A stretch of 64,000 nucleotides of DNA from positions 21,467-85,466 of the forward strand of contig NW_005179264.1 in the NCBI RefSeq assembly GCF_000350225.1, in the 5' to 3' direction. The DNA comes from Chondrus crispus (lineage: Eukaryota > Rhodophyta > Florideophyceae > Gigartinales > Gigartinaceae). Below the pieces are notes generated by a model. It worked only from the letters and a program-made list of their open reading frames with translations. It was not told the origin of the DNA and did no database searches. Of this stretch, positions 19,313-29,432 are shown one piece after another. Position 1 is the stretch's first letter, and each line of letters begins with the position of its first letter. The translations under genes and the position numbers were made by a program.

Positions 19313-20566
19313 ATGGCATCCTCTTCAGGAGACAATGCCGTGGAAGTTCCGCCGGCGATTTTCCAAGAACTTTTGTCCTTATCCACATCACAACCGCGCA
19401 CGAACGCGTTTGTCTTGTATGTTCAAAGGGCCGCTACCGAAAAGAATGCGCACGTTTTGAAAGCAGCTGCGTCGTTCTTATATGGCGCATGCATGCCACT
19501 GTCTCACGCTCGCGTTGTGCTAATCGAGTATTGCGATGCGTTGCTTACCCTTCAGGAGCCCCCCTTTATGGAGATCGCTCAACACCTCTTCCGTCTTCAC
19601 GCATTACCGAATAATTCTAGAACACTCGCGTTTGAGCAAACGCTCAGCTCAGTGAGAGCGAAGGTCGCAACTGAGTATGAGTCGCGGGGAGAGTACGAAA
19701 GGGCAGCCGAAGAGCTCACATATGTGCCGTTTGACAATGCAGCGGTCCCTAATATTGGAGTGGTACGTCACAACTTGCGAATTGCTCGTCTATTTATCTC
19801 GGCGGGGCTGACGGAGAAAGCAGAGCTCTACATAAATCGCGCCAGTGCTCGACTCCCGCATTTCACAGAAGATGACATCCGTCTCCAGTACCTCTTTTGC
19901 CAAGCCCGTGTGTTGGACTCGAAAAGGAAATTTGATGATGCGGCCATGAAATACTACCAACTCTCTCAGCACCCAAATGGCGGCGGCTTGATGGACTCTA
20001 TGACCGACGGGGATTTTGGTCATTCGCTAGTTCACGCCGTGACATGCGCTATTCTCGCCCCTGCAGGCCCGCGCCGATCTCGCGTCTTGGCCATACTGTA
20101 CAATGATGAGCGATCAAGAAGCCTTGACGTCTTTCCGCTTTTGCAGTCGATACACATGGGACGTCTCCTACAGACCTCTCAAATTGAGAAGTTCCGTCCT
20201 ACTCTGTTACCGCATCAGCTGACCACACATAGTGATGGTGACACCGTCTTAGATCGGGCAGTCATGGAACACAACCTCTCAGCTGCTTCAAGGTTGTACG
20301 CTAACATTCATTTCTCAGAGCTTGGCACGTTACTCGGCATTTCGGCGGCAAAAGCAGAGACAACGGCAGCAAGAATGATCTACGAGAAGCGCATGACGGC
20401 GACAATAGACCAAGTGCAAGGAATTTTGCAGTTTTCGACCCACTCTCCAACACAAAAAATTGAGAGGTGGGACGCCCACATCGCAAGTTTATGTGGTGCC
20501 GTCGACTACTGCGTTGAGGCTATTGTTAAGAAGCATCCCCAGTTTGCAACGCATTTGGAGCCATGA
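19313..20566 (+). CDS. CSN4: COP9 signalosome subunit 4
   Basis: 417 residues from the ATG at 19313 (MASSSGDN); an ATG at 19268 adds 15 residues without family similarity. The helical-repeat N-terminal half is followed by a C-terminal PCI domain with the strongly conserved CSN4 segment near residues 312-365: LPHQ, a DG-TVLDRAV-EHNL block, LY-NI-F-ELG-LLGI and RMI-E-RM-IDQV. CSN4 is one of the PCI subunits of the eight-subunit COP9 signalosome, which removes NEDD8 from cullins through CSN5 and so controls SCF-type ubiquitin ligases in nucleus and cytosol. No introns or breaks are seen. It converges with TAF1. Confidence 0.93.
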   Translation: MASSSGDNAVEVPPAIFQELLSLSTSQPRTNAFVLYVQRAATEKNAHVLKAAASFLYGACMPLSHARVVLIEYCDALLTLQEPPFMEIAQHLFRLHALPNNSRTLAFEQTLSSVRAKVATEYESRGEYERAAEELTYVPFDNAAVPNIGVVRHNLRIARLFISAGLTEKAELYINRASARLPHFTEDDIRLQYLFCQARVLDSKRKFDDAAMKYYQLSQHPNGGGLMDSMTDGDFGHSLVHAVTCAILAPAGPRRSRVLAILYNDERSRSLDVFPLLQSIHMGRLLQTSQIEKFRPTLLPHQLTTHSDGDTVLDRAVMEHNLSAASRLYANIHFSELGTLLGISAAKAETTAARMIYEKRMTATIDQVQGILQFSTHSPTQKIERWDAHIASLCGAVDYCVEAIVKKHPQFATHLEP

Positions 20567-20956
20567 TGGCAGGCACCCAAGTTCGGGGGGTAGCATGTTC
20601 AACTCATTCCTGCCACGGCGTCACCTGTGTTTTATCCAAGGTTGTACAGCACAGCATCCGACTTTGTCATGTTTGTCTCATCCCTTCGAAGCAAGCCAAA
20701 AACGCTTCGCTCTCCACTTGGAATCTGATTATGTAAGGATCCTCTACAGTGTACTGTAGTCGCGAATCATTCTAATATGACGACTACATATGTTTCAGAA
20801 ACTTATATAGACGTTTGATTTACAACTTTTTACATGAAAGTGGCTTCGTAAACCGCTCGCCAAGACTTTCAGGTGCAAGGATGACGCCATACCTGGATGA
20901 AAGCACGCAAGAAAAGCTCCTTGGTTCTGCAAAACAGCTGGAAATCGCGCTTTGAA
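20567..20956. other. Convergent intergenic spacer (CSN4 / TAF1)
   Basis: 390 bases holding both 3' ends. Includes GTGTACTGTAGTC at about 20749 and an AT-rich stretch at 20790-20840. No gene is seen. Confidence 0.5.
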
Positions 20957-23900
20957 CTAGGTGGCGCTCTGTTTGGCTTTCGCTTCGGCCTTCTCATTCC
21001 TGATCATTTCCTCTGCCGACCGGATGTCATCGGCTCTCCTTGAAATCTGCTCTCTCGCAACTTCTAACAACAATTCCGCATGTTGCACAACCCAGGCCAC
21101 ATCAGGGGTTTTGTTAAAATCACTAGCGTTCTTCACGAGTAGCTCCATGTCCCCGATGAATTCCGCAGCAGAGCGATACGCCACTCGCTTGCATTTTTGC
21201 TTGATCAAGTTTAGGTACATCGGCTTCTTAATAATTTGCTTGTACGTTGGCACAAGCTTTGTGTCAACGGGTGCAGTAAAGTCAAGGCCCGTGTTTTTAG
21301 GCGCAGCCAAGTTATTGGCGATAGCTCCCGGAGGAGGGGACTCACCATCCTTCAGGCGCGCAATCTTAAGGAATGGCGTTTGACTTGCGACATAGCCTTC
21401 CGTCTCGCGGATATTCTTTTCAACTTTCTCAAGAATATTGTTCAGCTGCACAGTCCCGTTCCGTTTCCGACGAGAAGTCTTGGCCGTTTTCTTTGCCCGA
21501 TATTCCACGTCGTCTCCATACTGGGATCGCTTTCTCTTCAATGAAGCTTCTTCCTTGTCCTTGCGAAGCTGTTTTGTGCTGATCTTAATCTTACCAATCA
21601 TCCCCTTCTCGGGTCCCCTTCCTTCTTCACCAGGATCAGCCGAACCACTTGGCTTCGACGGATTTTTCTTTTTTTTCTTCTCAGGTCGGTTAGAACTTTT
21701 CTTTTTGGAAATTCCTTTCGATCCTTGCTGCAGCATTTTCAGGTCTATAGCCACTTTAGCTTTCCCACTGGACATTCCTGGGCGGTCCCCCGTCTTTTTC
21801 TTAACGTTCTTCTTTTTCAGCAGCATCTGCGCTATCTCCACGGGGTCGGTTATTATATCCTGGACATACGAAACGGTTCCATCTTCGGCAACCTCTTTGC
21901 GTGTGACTTTCAGCCGTCTGATTTTCTTTTTCACCTTTTTTTGCTCCTCGTCTGGCCCTCTCTCGTCTGTTGAAGGCTTTGCCGAAAAAGAACCTATTCC
22001 TTTCCTTTGGTCAGGCTTGTCTCCCCGATCGACAACCGAGTGTGGGATTGAGGGTTTTGGTGGCGCAACCTTGCGCGGCGGTTTGGGAGGCTTCTTCGCG
22101 TTCTTCTTAGCGAGCAAACCTTTCACATCTTTTTCTTTCGAGACGGGTCGCTTTCCAAAAGCGTCTTCGCCAGTGGCAGCAAGAGCGGCTGCCATGTCTG
22201 GGTCTCCTGCAAAGTCTTGATCTTCAGTTGGAAGCTCGGAAACGTCTCCATCTTCTAAAGCTTGGCGCTGTTTGTCTAAAGGAAGCGCCAGGAAAATTCC
22301 TGTTGTAGTGGACATCCCTTGCGGAACGTTTGCGGCACTCTTTCCCAACCCAGCAACGCGGTGCTTCTTCATAACGTTCCGAATGAGCTTAGCATAGTCG
22401 GACATATCATGAGAATTGCCCTTTCCTTTTCGCTGCGCCATTTCTCGAACCATCGCTCTCCTTTCTTCCACGTCAGCAGGGATTTTCTTCGAGTTCAATC
22501 GAAATTGATTCGTTAAGACGTTGTTCATTTCTGCTCCGGTTAGTGACATAAGCCTTGACTCCATAACCGTTCCTCCGTCTTGGAGCTCATTTACAATTCT
22601 TGCGAGGGAGAGTACCTGCAAGAGTTCCTTTCTCTGCTGCTTTTGGGCTGATGTAATATTCTGAGACTTAAACCATGGAGACTTCAACAAACGGCTTTTG
22701 ATAAATGCTGCCACAGCTGGGCCTGCTTCAAGCCCAGATCTTTCAGCGGCTGCGATGATGTTTCCTTGGTTGGAAGGATGCGTAAAAATCTGAATCCCAG
22801 TATTCGAAAGACTCTCCCAACCAGCTTCCATAGCTTCAAATGCAGCTGTTTCTTGAGGATTCACAGTTCGTAGCACTTCAGCCTCTCTCTTCGCAAGACT
22901 TTTCGCCGGCTCATCTTCAATAACGTATTTCCCATTTTGATACCGTGCAAACTCTCTGATAACTTTATACAGCCAAGCCTCAGGATGTGTTCGACAGTCT
23001 CTAAACTCTTGTACAATCGCATCCTTCTCAATGTAGGGCTTCTCCGACGGTACTGAATTCTCGTCGTCCCTCCCTCGTCTTTCCGACCTGTGCTGCCTCG
23101 CGATTTCCTTTTTCTTCTTCATAAACTCTCTGAGCGCCCATAACAGAGCCCGCTCCCTTCCATATCTTTTACAACGCTCACCATTTGGTGCCATCACATC
23201 AACTTTTGGCTCTGTGACCCCTAGGGCGACAACCGAATCTATCTCCCGAACATACATCTTGCCACCGTTTCGCACGAGCAAAAAGTCTGTTGTTTTGGCA
23301 GTTTGGCGAACACATGCGGCAGCGAAGACGTGAGACTCAACCACAGACAAAGGTTTACCGTTCGCTTCCAAATCCCCGGCATGCAGAGGAGGGGGTTCGT
23401 CCGGAGCCATGAAGACTGTATCAGCTTCCGGAGTCCCAGCTGCGTTTTTTGACGCTTGAGCAGCAGCTGCGGCAGAATCCTTTCGAGCATATGTGACGAT
23501 GCGAGACGCCATGCCTGGTATAGGAAGTATGCATGGAAGCCTTTCCAGAGCGTATTCATAGAGAGACACCCGATAGGCATCTTTTTCGGAACAATAGAGC
23601 TCAGACTTCTTCTTCGGTTTTTGTCCTGCAATTTGAGCGTGCCCTCCTTTCGGACGTCTTCGGCGAAATGGTGTTATCACAGTGTCTCGGGGTAATCTGT
23701 CTGCAGTCAATACCGGCCGGCGAAAAGACAACAGTTCGGCGTCAGTGTAAACCGTCTTCGTTGTCAAAGACTTCACGGCTGGGGGAGCATTCTCTAATCC
23801 GCGCAGGCTAGAGCGGAGATCAACTTTCAAGAAATTAGAGGTCCCACTTGCGTAGTAGGTATCATTCGAAATATTGAAGCGATCAGATTCGAGAAGTTTG

Positions 23901-25786
23901 GCGACTTGAGTGCCAGACGAATTTATCAACTCGTTCATTTTGGCTTTTGTTAGCTGTGCGTGAACAACGTCCGTTGGTTTGGATGATTGCAAGCCTCTTT
24001 CAGTTGATGCAGTGGATGGATAGTCGAATACCATGTTGGGGTCATTCGGGTCTAGGATAAGACGACTGAATCTCGCCAAGGTCGAAAACTTCCCGTTTCG
24101 ACCTGAAAAGGGATTAAACCCATTTTCTTTCTCCTCTTCGCTGTGTGAATCCCACAAGACATCGTCCAACCAACTTCCTCTCTCCAATTCTTTGTTCGGC
24201 GCAAGAACAAGATTTTCGATTTCTGGTTTTACATGTCTCACTGCAACAGTTCCGATTTTTCCAGCATCCTTATCAGATGTTTCTTTTTCTAGTGGCGCGT
24301 CTTTTACAGGTGCAGTGGGCGCTTTAACTTTCTTCAGAGGTGCGATGCCATTTGTTTTTGGCGTAGTCGGCGGCTGCTGTTGAGGGATAGTATTGGATTT
24401 TGACTTCACATCCTTCTCTTTATTGGCTGACGCTTGCCCGTCTTCCCATTCCATGTCGTCCTCGGAGTCGGAGTCCTTTCTTTTGTCTTTCTCTTCCTCC
24501 TTAGCTGTTTCGTCAACATTCATGAATACGGGGTCTTCGAACTCGTCTTCATCATCATCATCGTCGTCTTCTTCTTGCTTTGCATTATCAGCTGAAAGAT
24601 TTACGCTGCCATTTTTGACGTCGTTCGCGCTCGCGTCGTTCGCTGCCGCTAAATACCACTCATCGTCGTTATCGTCAGAATCATCGCCATCCTGCCACTG
24701 TATCTCCTTTTCCCAATCCATTTGCTGAACAAGAGGTAAATCGGACTTGACGTCGTCGATATCTGGCACCACGTCCATGCTGTCGTTAGTTACATCTGAG
24801 GCCTCTAAAGGTTCAGCGGCGCCCTCGTAGGTGTCGGAATCCACATCACCGTCTTCGTCTTTCCAGAGTCGCAACTTGGGCCTGCTGTCCACTTGTCCCA
24901 TCAATTGGCTCCTCTTAGCAGCATTCTCGGCATCCAACGCAATAACAATGCCGGCAGGGTCCGCATCATCCGGCGGATGCTCCTCATCTAGGGCGTCCGC
25001 GTCATCGTTTTCCACAGGGGGTTCATGGTTCTGAGTGTGCGGCACAAGTCCAAAGCGGCGGCGGCGCGGCACATAACGCAAAACCGGAGCCGGCCTCATG
25101 AAGAGCTTTGTGAAATGGACAGGGTTTAGCTCCTCCCCGTCTTCTGCCAGCTCGACCGCGGGTACAGGCGCGGCGGAGGCCTTCGCGGCTGTCACGCGAG
25201 CCTGTTCCATGAGGCGGCGCTGCTCCGCAGCTAGCTTGTCATCTGCCTGTGAGGCAGGAGACGCGGCAGGCTTCGCCTCGGCGCTGAGGGCTAGCGGCTT
25301 GGAAGGCTGTGCTTTGACGGAAAGGGACGATGTTCCAACAGGTTTGGACGCGGACACAGACTTGGGTGCCTGCTCGTCGTCATCGTCGTAATTCTCGTCG
25401 TCATCGTCATTCGCTGATGCACCTGCCGCCGGTTGGGTTGCTTTCCGCAAGGCGAGCGCGGCCATGTCTTTACGCTGTTCCTCATCGAGCTCATCTTCAA
25501 TGAGGTCGTCCTCGTCAAAGTAGTCAACGCGCTGCGCTGCACCTGGCGTTGGCTTGGGCGGATCGTCATCGTAGTCCTCATCATCGCTATAGTCCGAGCG
25601 CTTCTGCTGCGGGAGTGCCTCTGTAATCTCGCGCAAGTCGCGGTCCTTGTCGACGACCTTGGATCCGACGTTGTCGATAGTATCCTTGGCGTCATCGTCC
25701 ATGTAGTCCTCATCGAGGCGGCCGCGGCGGTCGATGTTACCGAAGAGGAAACCTGTACCGCCGGCAGTGCCCTCGCGGTTGGCCAT
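20957..25786 (-). CDS. TAF1: TFIID subunit TAF1, single bromodomain
   Basis: A 1609-residue intronless protein. The N-terminus FLFGNIDRRGRLDEDYMDDD is the TAND-type TBP-binding start of TAF1. An acidic region follows (about 30-500). The central DUF3591 domain, the TAF7-binding fold once credited with acetyltransferase activity, spans about 530-1010 and includes TYYASGTSNFLKVDLR near 642. A conserved block LKVTRK...DGTVSYVQDIITDP is near 1290-1315. A single C-terminal bromodomain lies at about 1500-1580, keeping the acetyl-lysine Asn in NASDFN. The basic, Lys-rich linker before it suits nuclear localisation. The CX2C-type zinc knuckle that usually follows the LKVTRK block is not there; no CX2C pair occurs in the protein. 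One bromodomain resembles plants rather than metazoans. TAF1 scaffolds TFIID at core promoters. Confidence 0.95.
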   Translation of the reverse strand: MANREGTAGGTGFLFGNIDRRGRLDEDYMDDDAKDTIDNVGSKVVDKDRDLREITEALPQQKRSDYSDDEDYDDDPPKPTPGAAQRVDYFDEDDLIEDELDEEQRKDMAALALRKATQPAAGASANDDDDENYDDDDEQAPKSVSASKPVGTSSLSVKAQPSKPLALSAEAKPAASPASQADDKLAAEQRRLMEQARVTAAKASAAPVPAVELAEDGEELNPVHFTKLFMRPAPVLRYVPRRRRFGLVPHTQNHEPPVENDDADALDEEHPPDDADPAGIVIALDAENAAKRSQLMGQVDSRPKLRLWKDEDGDVDSDTYEGAAEPLEASDVTNDSMDVVPDIDDVKSDLPLVQQMDWEKEIQWQDGDDSDDNDDEWYLAAANDASANDVKNGSVNLSADNAKQEEDDDDDDEDEFEDPVFMNVDETAKEEEKDKRKDSDSEDDMEWEDGQASANKEKDVKSKSNTIPQQQPPTTPKTNGIAPLKKVKAPTAPVKDAPLEKETSDKDAGKIGTVAVRHVKPEIENLVLAPNKELERGSWLDDVLWDSHSEEEKENGFNPFSGRNGKFSTLARFSRLILDPNDPNMVFDYPSTASTERGLQSSKPTDVVHAQLTKAKMNELINSSGTQVAKLLESDRFNISNDTYYASGTSNFLKVDLRSSLRGLENAPPAVKSLTTKTVYTDAELLSFRRPVLTADRLPRDTVITPFRRRRPKGGHAQIAGQKPKKKSELYCSEKDAYRVSLYEYALERLPCILPIPGMASRIVTYARKDSAAAAAQASKNAAGTPEADTVFMAPDEPPPLHAGDLEANGKPLSVVESHVFAAACVRQTAKTTDFLLVRNGGKMYVREIDSVVALGVTEPKVDVMAPNGERCKRYGRERALLWALREFMKKKKEIARQHRSERRGRDDENSVPSEKPYIEKDAIVQEFRDCRTHPEAWLYKVIREFARYQNGKYVIEDEPAKSLAKREAEVLRTVNPQETAAFEAMEAGWESLSNTGIQIFTHPSNQGNIIAAAERSGLEAGPAVAAFIKSRLLKSPWFKSQNITSAQKQQRKELLQVLSLARIVNELQDGGTVMESRLMSLTGAEMNNVLTNQFRLNSKKIPADVEERRAMVREMAQRKGKGNSHDMSDYAKLIRNVMKKHRVAGLGKSAANVPQGMSTTTGIFLALPLDKQRQALEDGDVSELPTEDQDFAGDPDMAAALAATGEDAFGKRPVSKEKDVKGLLAKKNAKKPPKPPRKVAPPKPSIPHSVVDRGDKPDQRKGIGSFSAKPSTDERGPDEEQKKVKKKIRRLKVTRKEVAEDGTVSYVQDIITDPVEIAQMLLKKKNVKKKTGDRPGMSSGKAKVAIDLKMLQQGSKGISKKKSSNRPEKKKKKNPSKPSGSADPGEEGRGPEKGMIGKIKISTKQLRKDKEEASLKRKRSQYGDDVEYRAKKTAKTSRRKRNGTVQLNNILEKVEKNIRETEGYVASQTPFLKIARLKDGESPPPGAIANNLAAPKNTGLDFTAPVDTKLVPTYKQIIKKPMYLNLIKQKCKRVAYRSAAEFIGDMELLVKNASDFNKTPDVAWVVQHAELLLEVAREQISRRADDIRSAEEMIRNEKAEAKAKQSAT

Positions 25787-26436
25787 GGTGCGGTGGCGCG
25801 TCCGGGGGACGCTGCGCGGGCGCGGCGCCTTCTAATGATGCGGACGCGCCAGACGCAGCAGCGAGAGGAGGGTGATCTCTGCCGGGGCGGGGTAGGGGGT
25901 GGGGACACATAGAGGTGTACCGGTGCCAGACAGGGTTCGGGCAGGTGGGCTGCGCTTCGCTGGCGGGGCCCATGGCGGACCCCAACGGCTGTTCTGACGG
26001 TTGTTCTGACGGTTGTTTAGGCGTTACACGTGTATGTGCTGTACGGGCTGGGCGAGCGATCTAGACCGCCGCTGCTGCCTGTCCCTGGGGGCCGTGCAGA
26101 TGGAACACAGCAGGGATCGCGTAATTTGATCATCAACAGCGGGCGAATGTACAAGTTGTACTTGTACAGTAGCAGATCAGAGATGGAAAACGCCAGGGAT
26201 GGCGTATTTTGTTCATTAACAGCGGGCGAAAGTAATTACTCATGGGCACTAGCCAATTGCAGAAACAATTGCCCACATCCTTCCCGCCAGTTCTATCCGT
26301 TTAAAATTTTGACTCGTCCTGAAATGATGCACCTCGTACTCCTCCAATGCATCATCTCAACCCCCTCATCCCTTGAAGTTGGTTGCAAGCAACCAACTCG
26401 CATCCCCTTCCGTCTTTGCCCCCCAACTTCACCGCT
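25787..26436. promoter_or_regulatory. Divergent promoter (TAF1 / unknown gene) with duplicated 40-bp element
   Basis: 650 bases between head-to-head genes. A 40-bp element occurs twice in direct orientation (26111-26150 and 26194-26233, about six mismatches by eye). Between them lies an inverted repeat TGTACAAG-5-CTTGTACA at 26149-26169. A CACGTG is at 26028-26033, and a 12-bp unit GTTCTGACGGTT is repeated twice at about 25990-26013. Confidence 0.55.
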
Positions 26437-28008
26437 ATGAAAGTACGCCTCGAGCTCGACGTGCACCCCTCCGAAGCCCTGCGCGTCGCCTCCCTCGTCT
26501 CCGCCCTGCACAACTTCGTCACCGTGCTCTCGACCTACTCCGCAGCCCCAGACCCCTCGCCCCCCCTCGCGGCTCAACCCTCCTCTCCAAATCCCTCCTC
26601 CCCCCACTCCCCCGCCCTCTCCGAAACCACCTCCGATTCCGACAGAGATTCCCCTCCCCTCAGTCCCACCAATGCCTCCGCCTCGTCTCCACCGCCCACA
26701 TCCGACTTTCCGCCATCCCCAATCCCGAGCGAGCCGCCGCGCCCACCCCCGTCTGCGGCCCCGTCCTCGTACTTTCCGTCCCCAGATGTTACCCTCTCGT
26801 CACAAGCGCTCAACAGTTTGATACCGACCCTTGGTCCGCCCGCACCGTCAGATCATTCGCACACCCCGCCCGACTCGCATCAAATCCCAGTTAAGCCCCA
26901 GCCTCAGCAACCGCCGGGAGACACGAATAAGACTTCCATATCTGTCGAGCTGCAGAACCTCATCACCGCCAGCCTCGCTGCACCGCCGTCACCCACGCAA
27001 CACCAATCTGCTCGGCCCCCCTCCCCCCCACGCCGGCCTCTCTCCGTATGTAAGCGAGAAAAGCAGGCCCACAGGCACACCCAACGCTCAAGAAGATCAA
27101 AATGTGGATCACGCCCCAAAAAAATAGACGTTCTCGACCGTACTGCTGATACACCAGGGAATCGCAACTCCCACACAAGCTCCGGTATCAATGGTGAGCG
27201 CCATACGAGCGAGGAATTGGAGTCATCCAACTCATCCCGCCGCGGTCGTCGCAACAACCACGAGACAAACCTGGGCACTGTGCGTCGAAAGCCTCCCAGG
27301 ACAACTCGCGCAAATGGCAACGCAGAGAATTCCAATTCGAGCTCCTCCTCCAAGTCGAAAGGACGACAACGCCCGCCGTTCACCCCCATCACGTCGCCGC
27401 GGGTAATATTCGAGGCCGTCGCGAGAGACGGGATATCCGTCAAGCATGCCGTGTCCAACCTGCAGGGCATGCTTTCACGGACGTCGAGTCCACTCTCAGA
27501 AAAGACGCTCGTCAGCGCTGCCGTTGCAGAAATGGGAACCACGGCGAGTTTGGCGCAGCACCCGCACCGCGGAATTAACATTGTTCGCGTCTTTGCCAGT
27601 CTCGGTGATGGCTATCTTGCCGCGTTCCGCAATCGCTTTGTGATAAAGGCGACAAGGCAATTTGCCAAGAAGAGGGAAGTGGGTTGTGATGTCACTGAGT
27701 TTTTGGGGTATTCGGATGGTCTTTCTGCCTTGGTCCATGAGAAATGCATTTCACCAGATGCGGCGATGAAGACCATTTCGCGGCTATTGTTGAAGGAGGG
27801 GCACTGGTCCGCCGCGATTACTACTCTGTGCAAGATGGCAGAGATGTCAAACGGCGAGTTGGCGAACAACTGCCGCGACAGAGAACAGCTCAGGAACATC
27901 AAAGGCCGGCTTGCCGATTTGGCGCAAGAGAAGCAGTTTGCATACGATATCAGTTACCTGAATAATACTTTGAATTGGTCAATACCGGTGGCAAAGGACA
28001 GTCCATAA
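26437..28008 (+). CDS. Unrecognised protein, disordered N-terminus and helical C-terminal domain
   Basis: 523 residues from the ATG at 26437 (MKVRLELDVHPSEALR); an ATG 18 codons upstream is possible. After a short folded-looking start (1-30), residues 35-330 are Pro/Ser/Arg-rich and probably disordered, with basic clusters (RSRRSK, SRRGRRNN) suited to nuclear or RNA-binding roles. Residues about 335-520 look like a compact alpha-helical domain: alternating helices with AVSNLQGMLSR, FLGYSDGLSALVHEKC and ISRLLLKEGHWSAAITTLCKMAEM. The paired-helix pattern hints at a TPR-, HEAT- or MIF4G-like solenoid, but I match no family. It shares its promoter with TAF1. Confidence 0.7.
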   Translation: MKVRLELDVHPSEALRVASLVSALHNFVTVLSTYSAAPDPSPPLAAQPSSPNPSSPHSPALSETTSDSDRDSPPLSPTNASASSPPPTSDFPPSPIPSEPPRPPPSAAPSSYFPSPDVTLSSQALNSLIPTLGPPAPSDHSHTPPDSHQIPVKPQPQQPPGDTNKTSISVELQNLITASLAAPPSPTQHQSARPPSPPRRPLSVCKREKQAHRHTQRSRRSKCGSRPKKIDVLDRTADTPGNRNSHTSSGINGERHTSEELESSNSSRRGRRNNHETNLGTVRRKPPRTTRANGNAENSNSSSSSKSKGRQRPPFTPITSPRVIFEAVARDGISVKHAVSNLQGMLSRTSSPLSEKTLVSAAVAEMGTTASLAQHPHRGINIVRVFASLGDGYLAAFRNRFVIKATRQFAKKREVGCDVTEFLGYSDGLSALVHEKCISPDAAMKTISRLLLKEGHWSAAITTLCKMAEMSNGELANNCRDREQLRNIKGRLADLAQEKQFAYDISYLNNTLNWSIPVAKDSP

Positions 28009-28418
28009 TATGCCACCGCACAGGTAGGCCGGTCGGATCAAGGGGATATGATTCTTTCGCCGCTCTGGGCGTGCAGAGTGTGCGCATGATTTATCTTCCC
28101 GATGCTCTGCCTTCAATGCAGCTCTGCTTAACTGTGACGCTGTCCTGCATGAACCCATTGAGATAGGCACACGTAAGCAGCAGTAGGCTGCCTAGTAGTT
28201 AGAAGCACGCGAATGATGCAGAGGGGGATCTGCTTGTCAAGAAGTAGTCTCCTTCGTCGAGAGTATACATGATGAATTAATCATCAGAAATTGCTGCTGT
28301 CGTGTAATGGTCTGCGATGTAGAGTGGACATGAATTAGAAACAAAATAGGATGAGCACGGTAAAGTTTATTTGTGGTCATCCACGCTACCAGAAATCATC
28401 GCAAGATTCTCTCAATTG
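28009..28418. other. Convergent intergenic spacer
   Basis: Between the unknown gene (+) and the EDC4-like gene (-). Rises in AT content toward the right. No gene is seen. Confidence 0.5.
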
Positions 28419-29432
28419 TTACATAGCCTTTAAATGTGCCTTCAACACTCGGATTAGTAGTTTGACGTGCTTTGCATCTGAGGACATCAAGTTTCCGTTC
28501 TGCTGAAAATCGCTTAACTTTTGGATCGTTGCAACAAGCCTCCTTCTAGATGCATCTATCACCGTTGGATCATCCGGGTATTCCTCCGAGTCATCCATAA
28601 GCGTGACAATCTCGTAAAGCCAGCTGAGTCTCGCTTCTGTCCTATCCGCCAAGTCCATTGACAGCAGTGCCCCTAAACCCACCAAGCTGGCCCGCTGTGG
28701 AACTGTGCCCTCAAAGGCCTTTTCTGGACTCACATCTGTGTCTAGGACCCCACTGACCGCTTTCGCTTGGACCTTAACGGACGTTCCCTCACAACACATC
28801 AGGGCAGCCTTCACGTCCCCCTTATCCAAAGCTGCTTGCACAGCCGCAAGATCTGCGGCGTCATCGTCCACCTTGAAATCCACCGTAGAGGCAACACCTT
28901 TTGCTTCTCTCATAGCATCCGCAGCAACTTCTAGAGCAGTGACCACGCAGCTGGACGGAACGACAAGTTTCTCTTCTACTTGCGAATCGACCGCACCAGA
29001 TATTCCAGCTAACATGCTTGCAACTGCCTTTTCAAACTCGGGTAGCACTCTCTTCTCAAATGCACTCGCAAATGAGGCTCGCATTGCGGCGATGGACTCC
29101 TCATCCATTTGTTTGATGTTTCTGCCTCTACTCTCAAATCCAGCCGCCGTCTGCCCCGCGACAAGCTTAGCAAAAGAGGACACGAGAGCATCAGTCTCCC
29201 TCTTCGCGGCTGTCGATACGGCACGTTCCAGCGTATCATTAAGAACGGCAGATATGGCGCGGAGGAGAGCGTCCTGACGCGCACGATACAACGTCTCCAA
29301 ACGATTACGCTCACGAGCAAGAGATGCCTCCAAGAGAGAAGATATTGTCGCGGAAACGCGCGCTGATGGAGTTACGGGGCCCGGTGGCGCAGGCGGCGCC
29401 GTGGGTCGCTTCAAAATCTTGACCTGCTTCAT
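28419..29432 (-). CDS. EDC4/Varicose C-terminal-like protein (mRNA decapping scaffold), short
   Basis: A 337-residue mostly helical protein. After a Pro-rich start (1-25), residues 26-110 look like a long coiled coil (RERNRLETLYRARQDALL...). The segment SFASAFEKRVLPEFEKAVASML (about 122-143; AFEKRVLPEFEKA is the core) closely resembles the conserved C-terminal block of EDC4/Varicose, and the later acidic AALDKGDVKAALMCCEG region and C-terminal helices fit the same domain. EDC4 scaffolds DCP1-DCP2 and XRN1 in cytoplasmic P-bodies. Known EDC4 proteins exceed 1000 residues and carry N-terminal WD40 repeats; none are present here, and no frame upstream (29433-30275) supplies them. It is either a reduced EDC4 or a paralogue of only the C-terminal domain. 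Confidence 0.6.
   Translation of the reverse strand: MKQVKILKRPTAPPAPPGPVTPSARVSATISSLLEASLARERNRLETLYRARQDALLRAISAVLNDTLERAVSTAAKRETDALVSSFAKLVAGQTAAGFESRGRNIKQMDEESIAAMRASFASAFEKRVLPEFEKAVASMLAGISGAVDSQVEEKLVVPSSCVVTALEVAADAMREAKGVASTVDFKVDDDAADLAAVQAALDKGDVKAALMCCEGTSVKVQAKAVSGVLDTDVSPEKAFEGTVPQRASLVGLGALLSMDLADRTEARLSWLYEIVTLMDDSEEYPDDPTVIDASRRRLVATIQKLSDFQQNGNLMSSDAKHVKLLIRVLKAHLKAM

Noticed and set aside
25291-25912. Long frames on both strands over the TAF1 N-terminus
   Set aside because: Shadows of acidic and low-complexity TAF1 codons.
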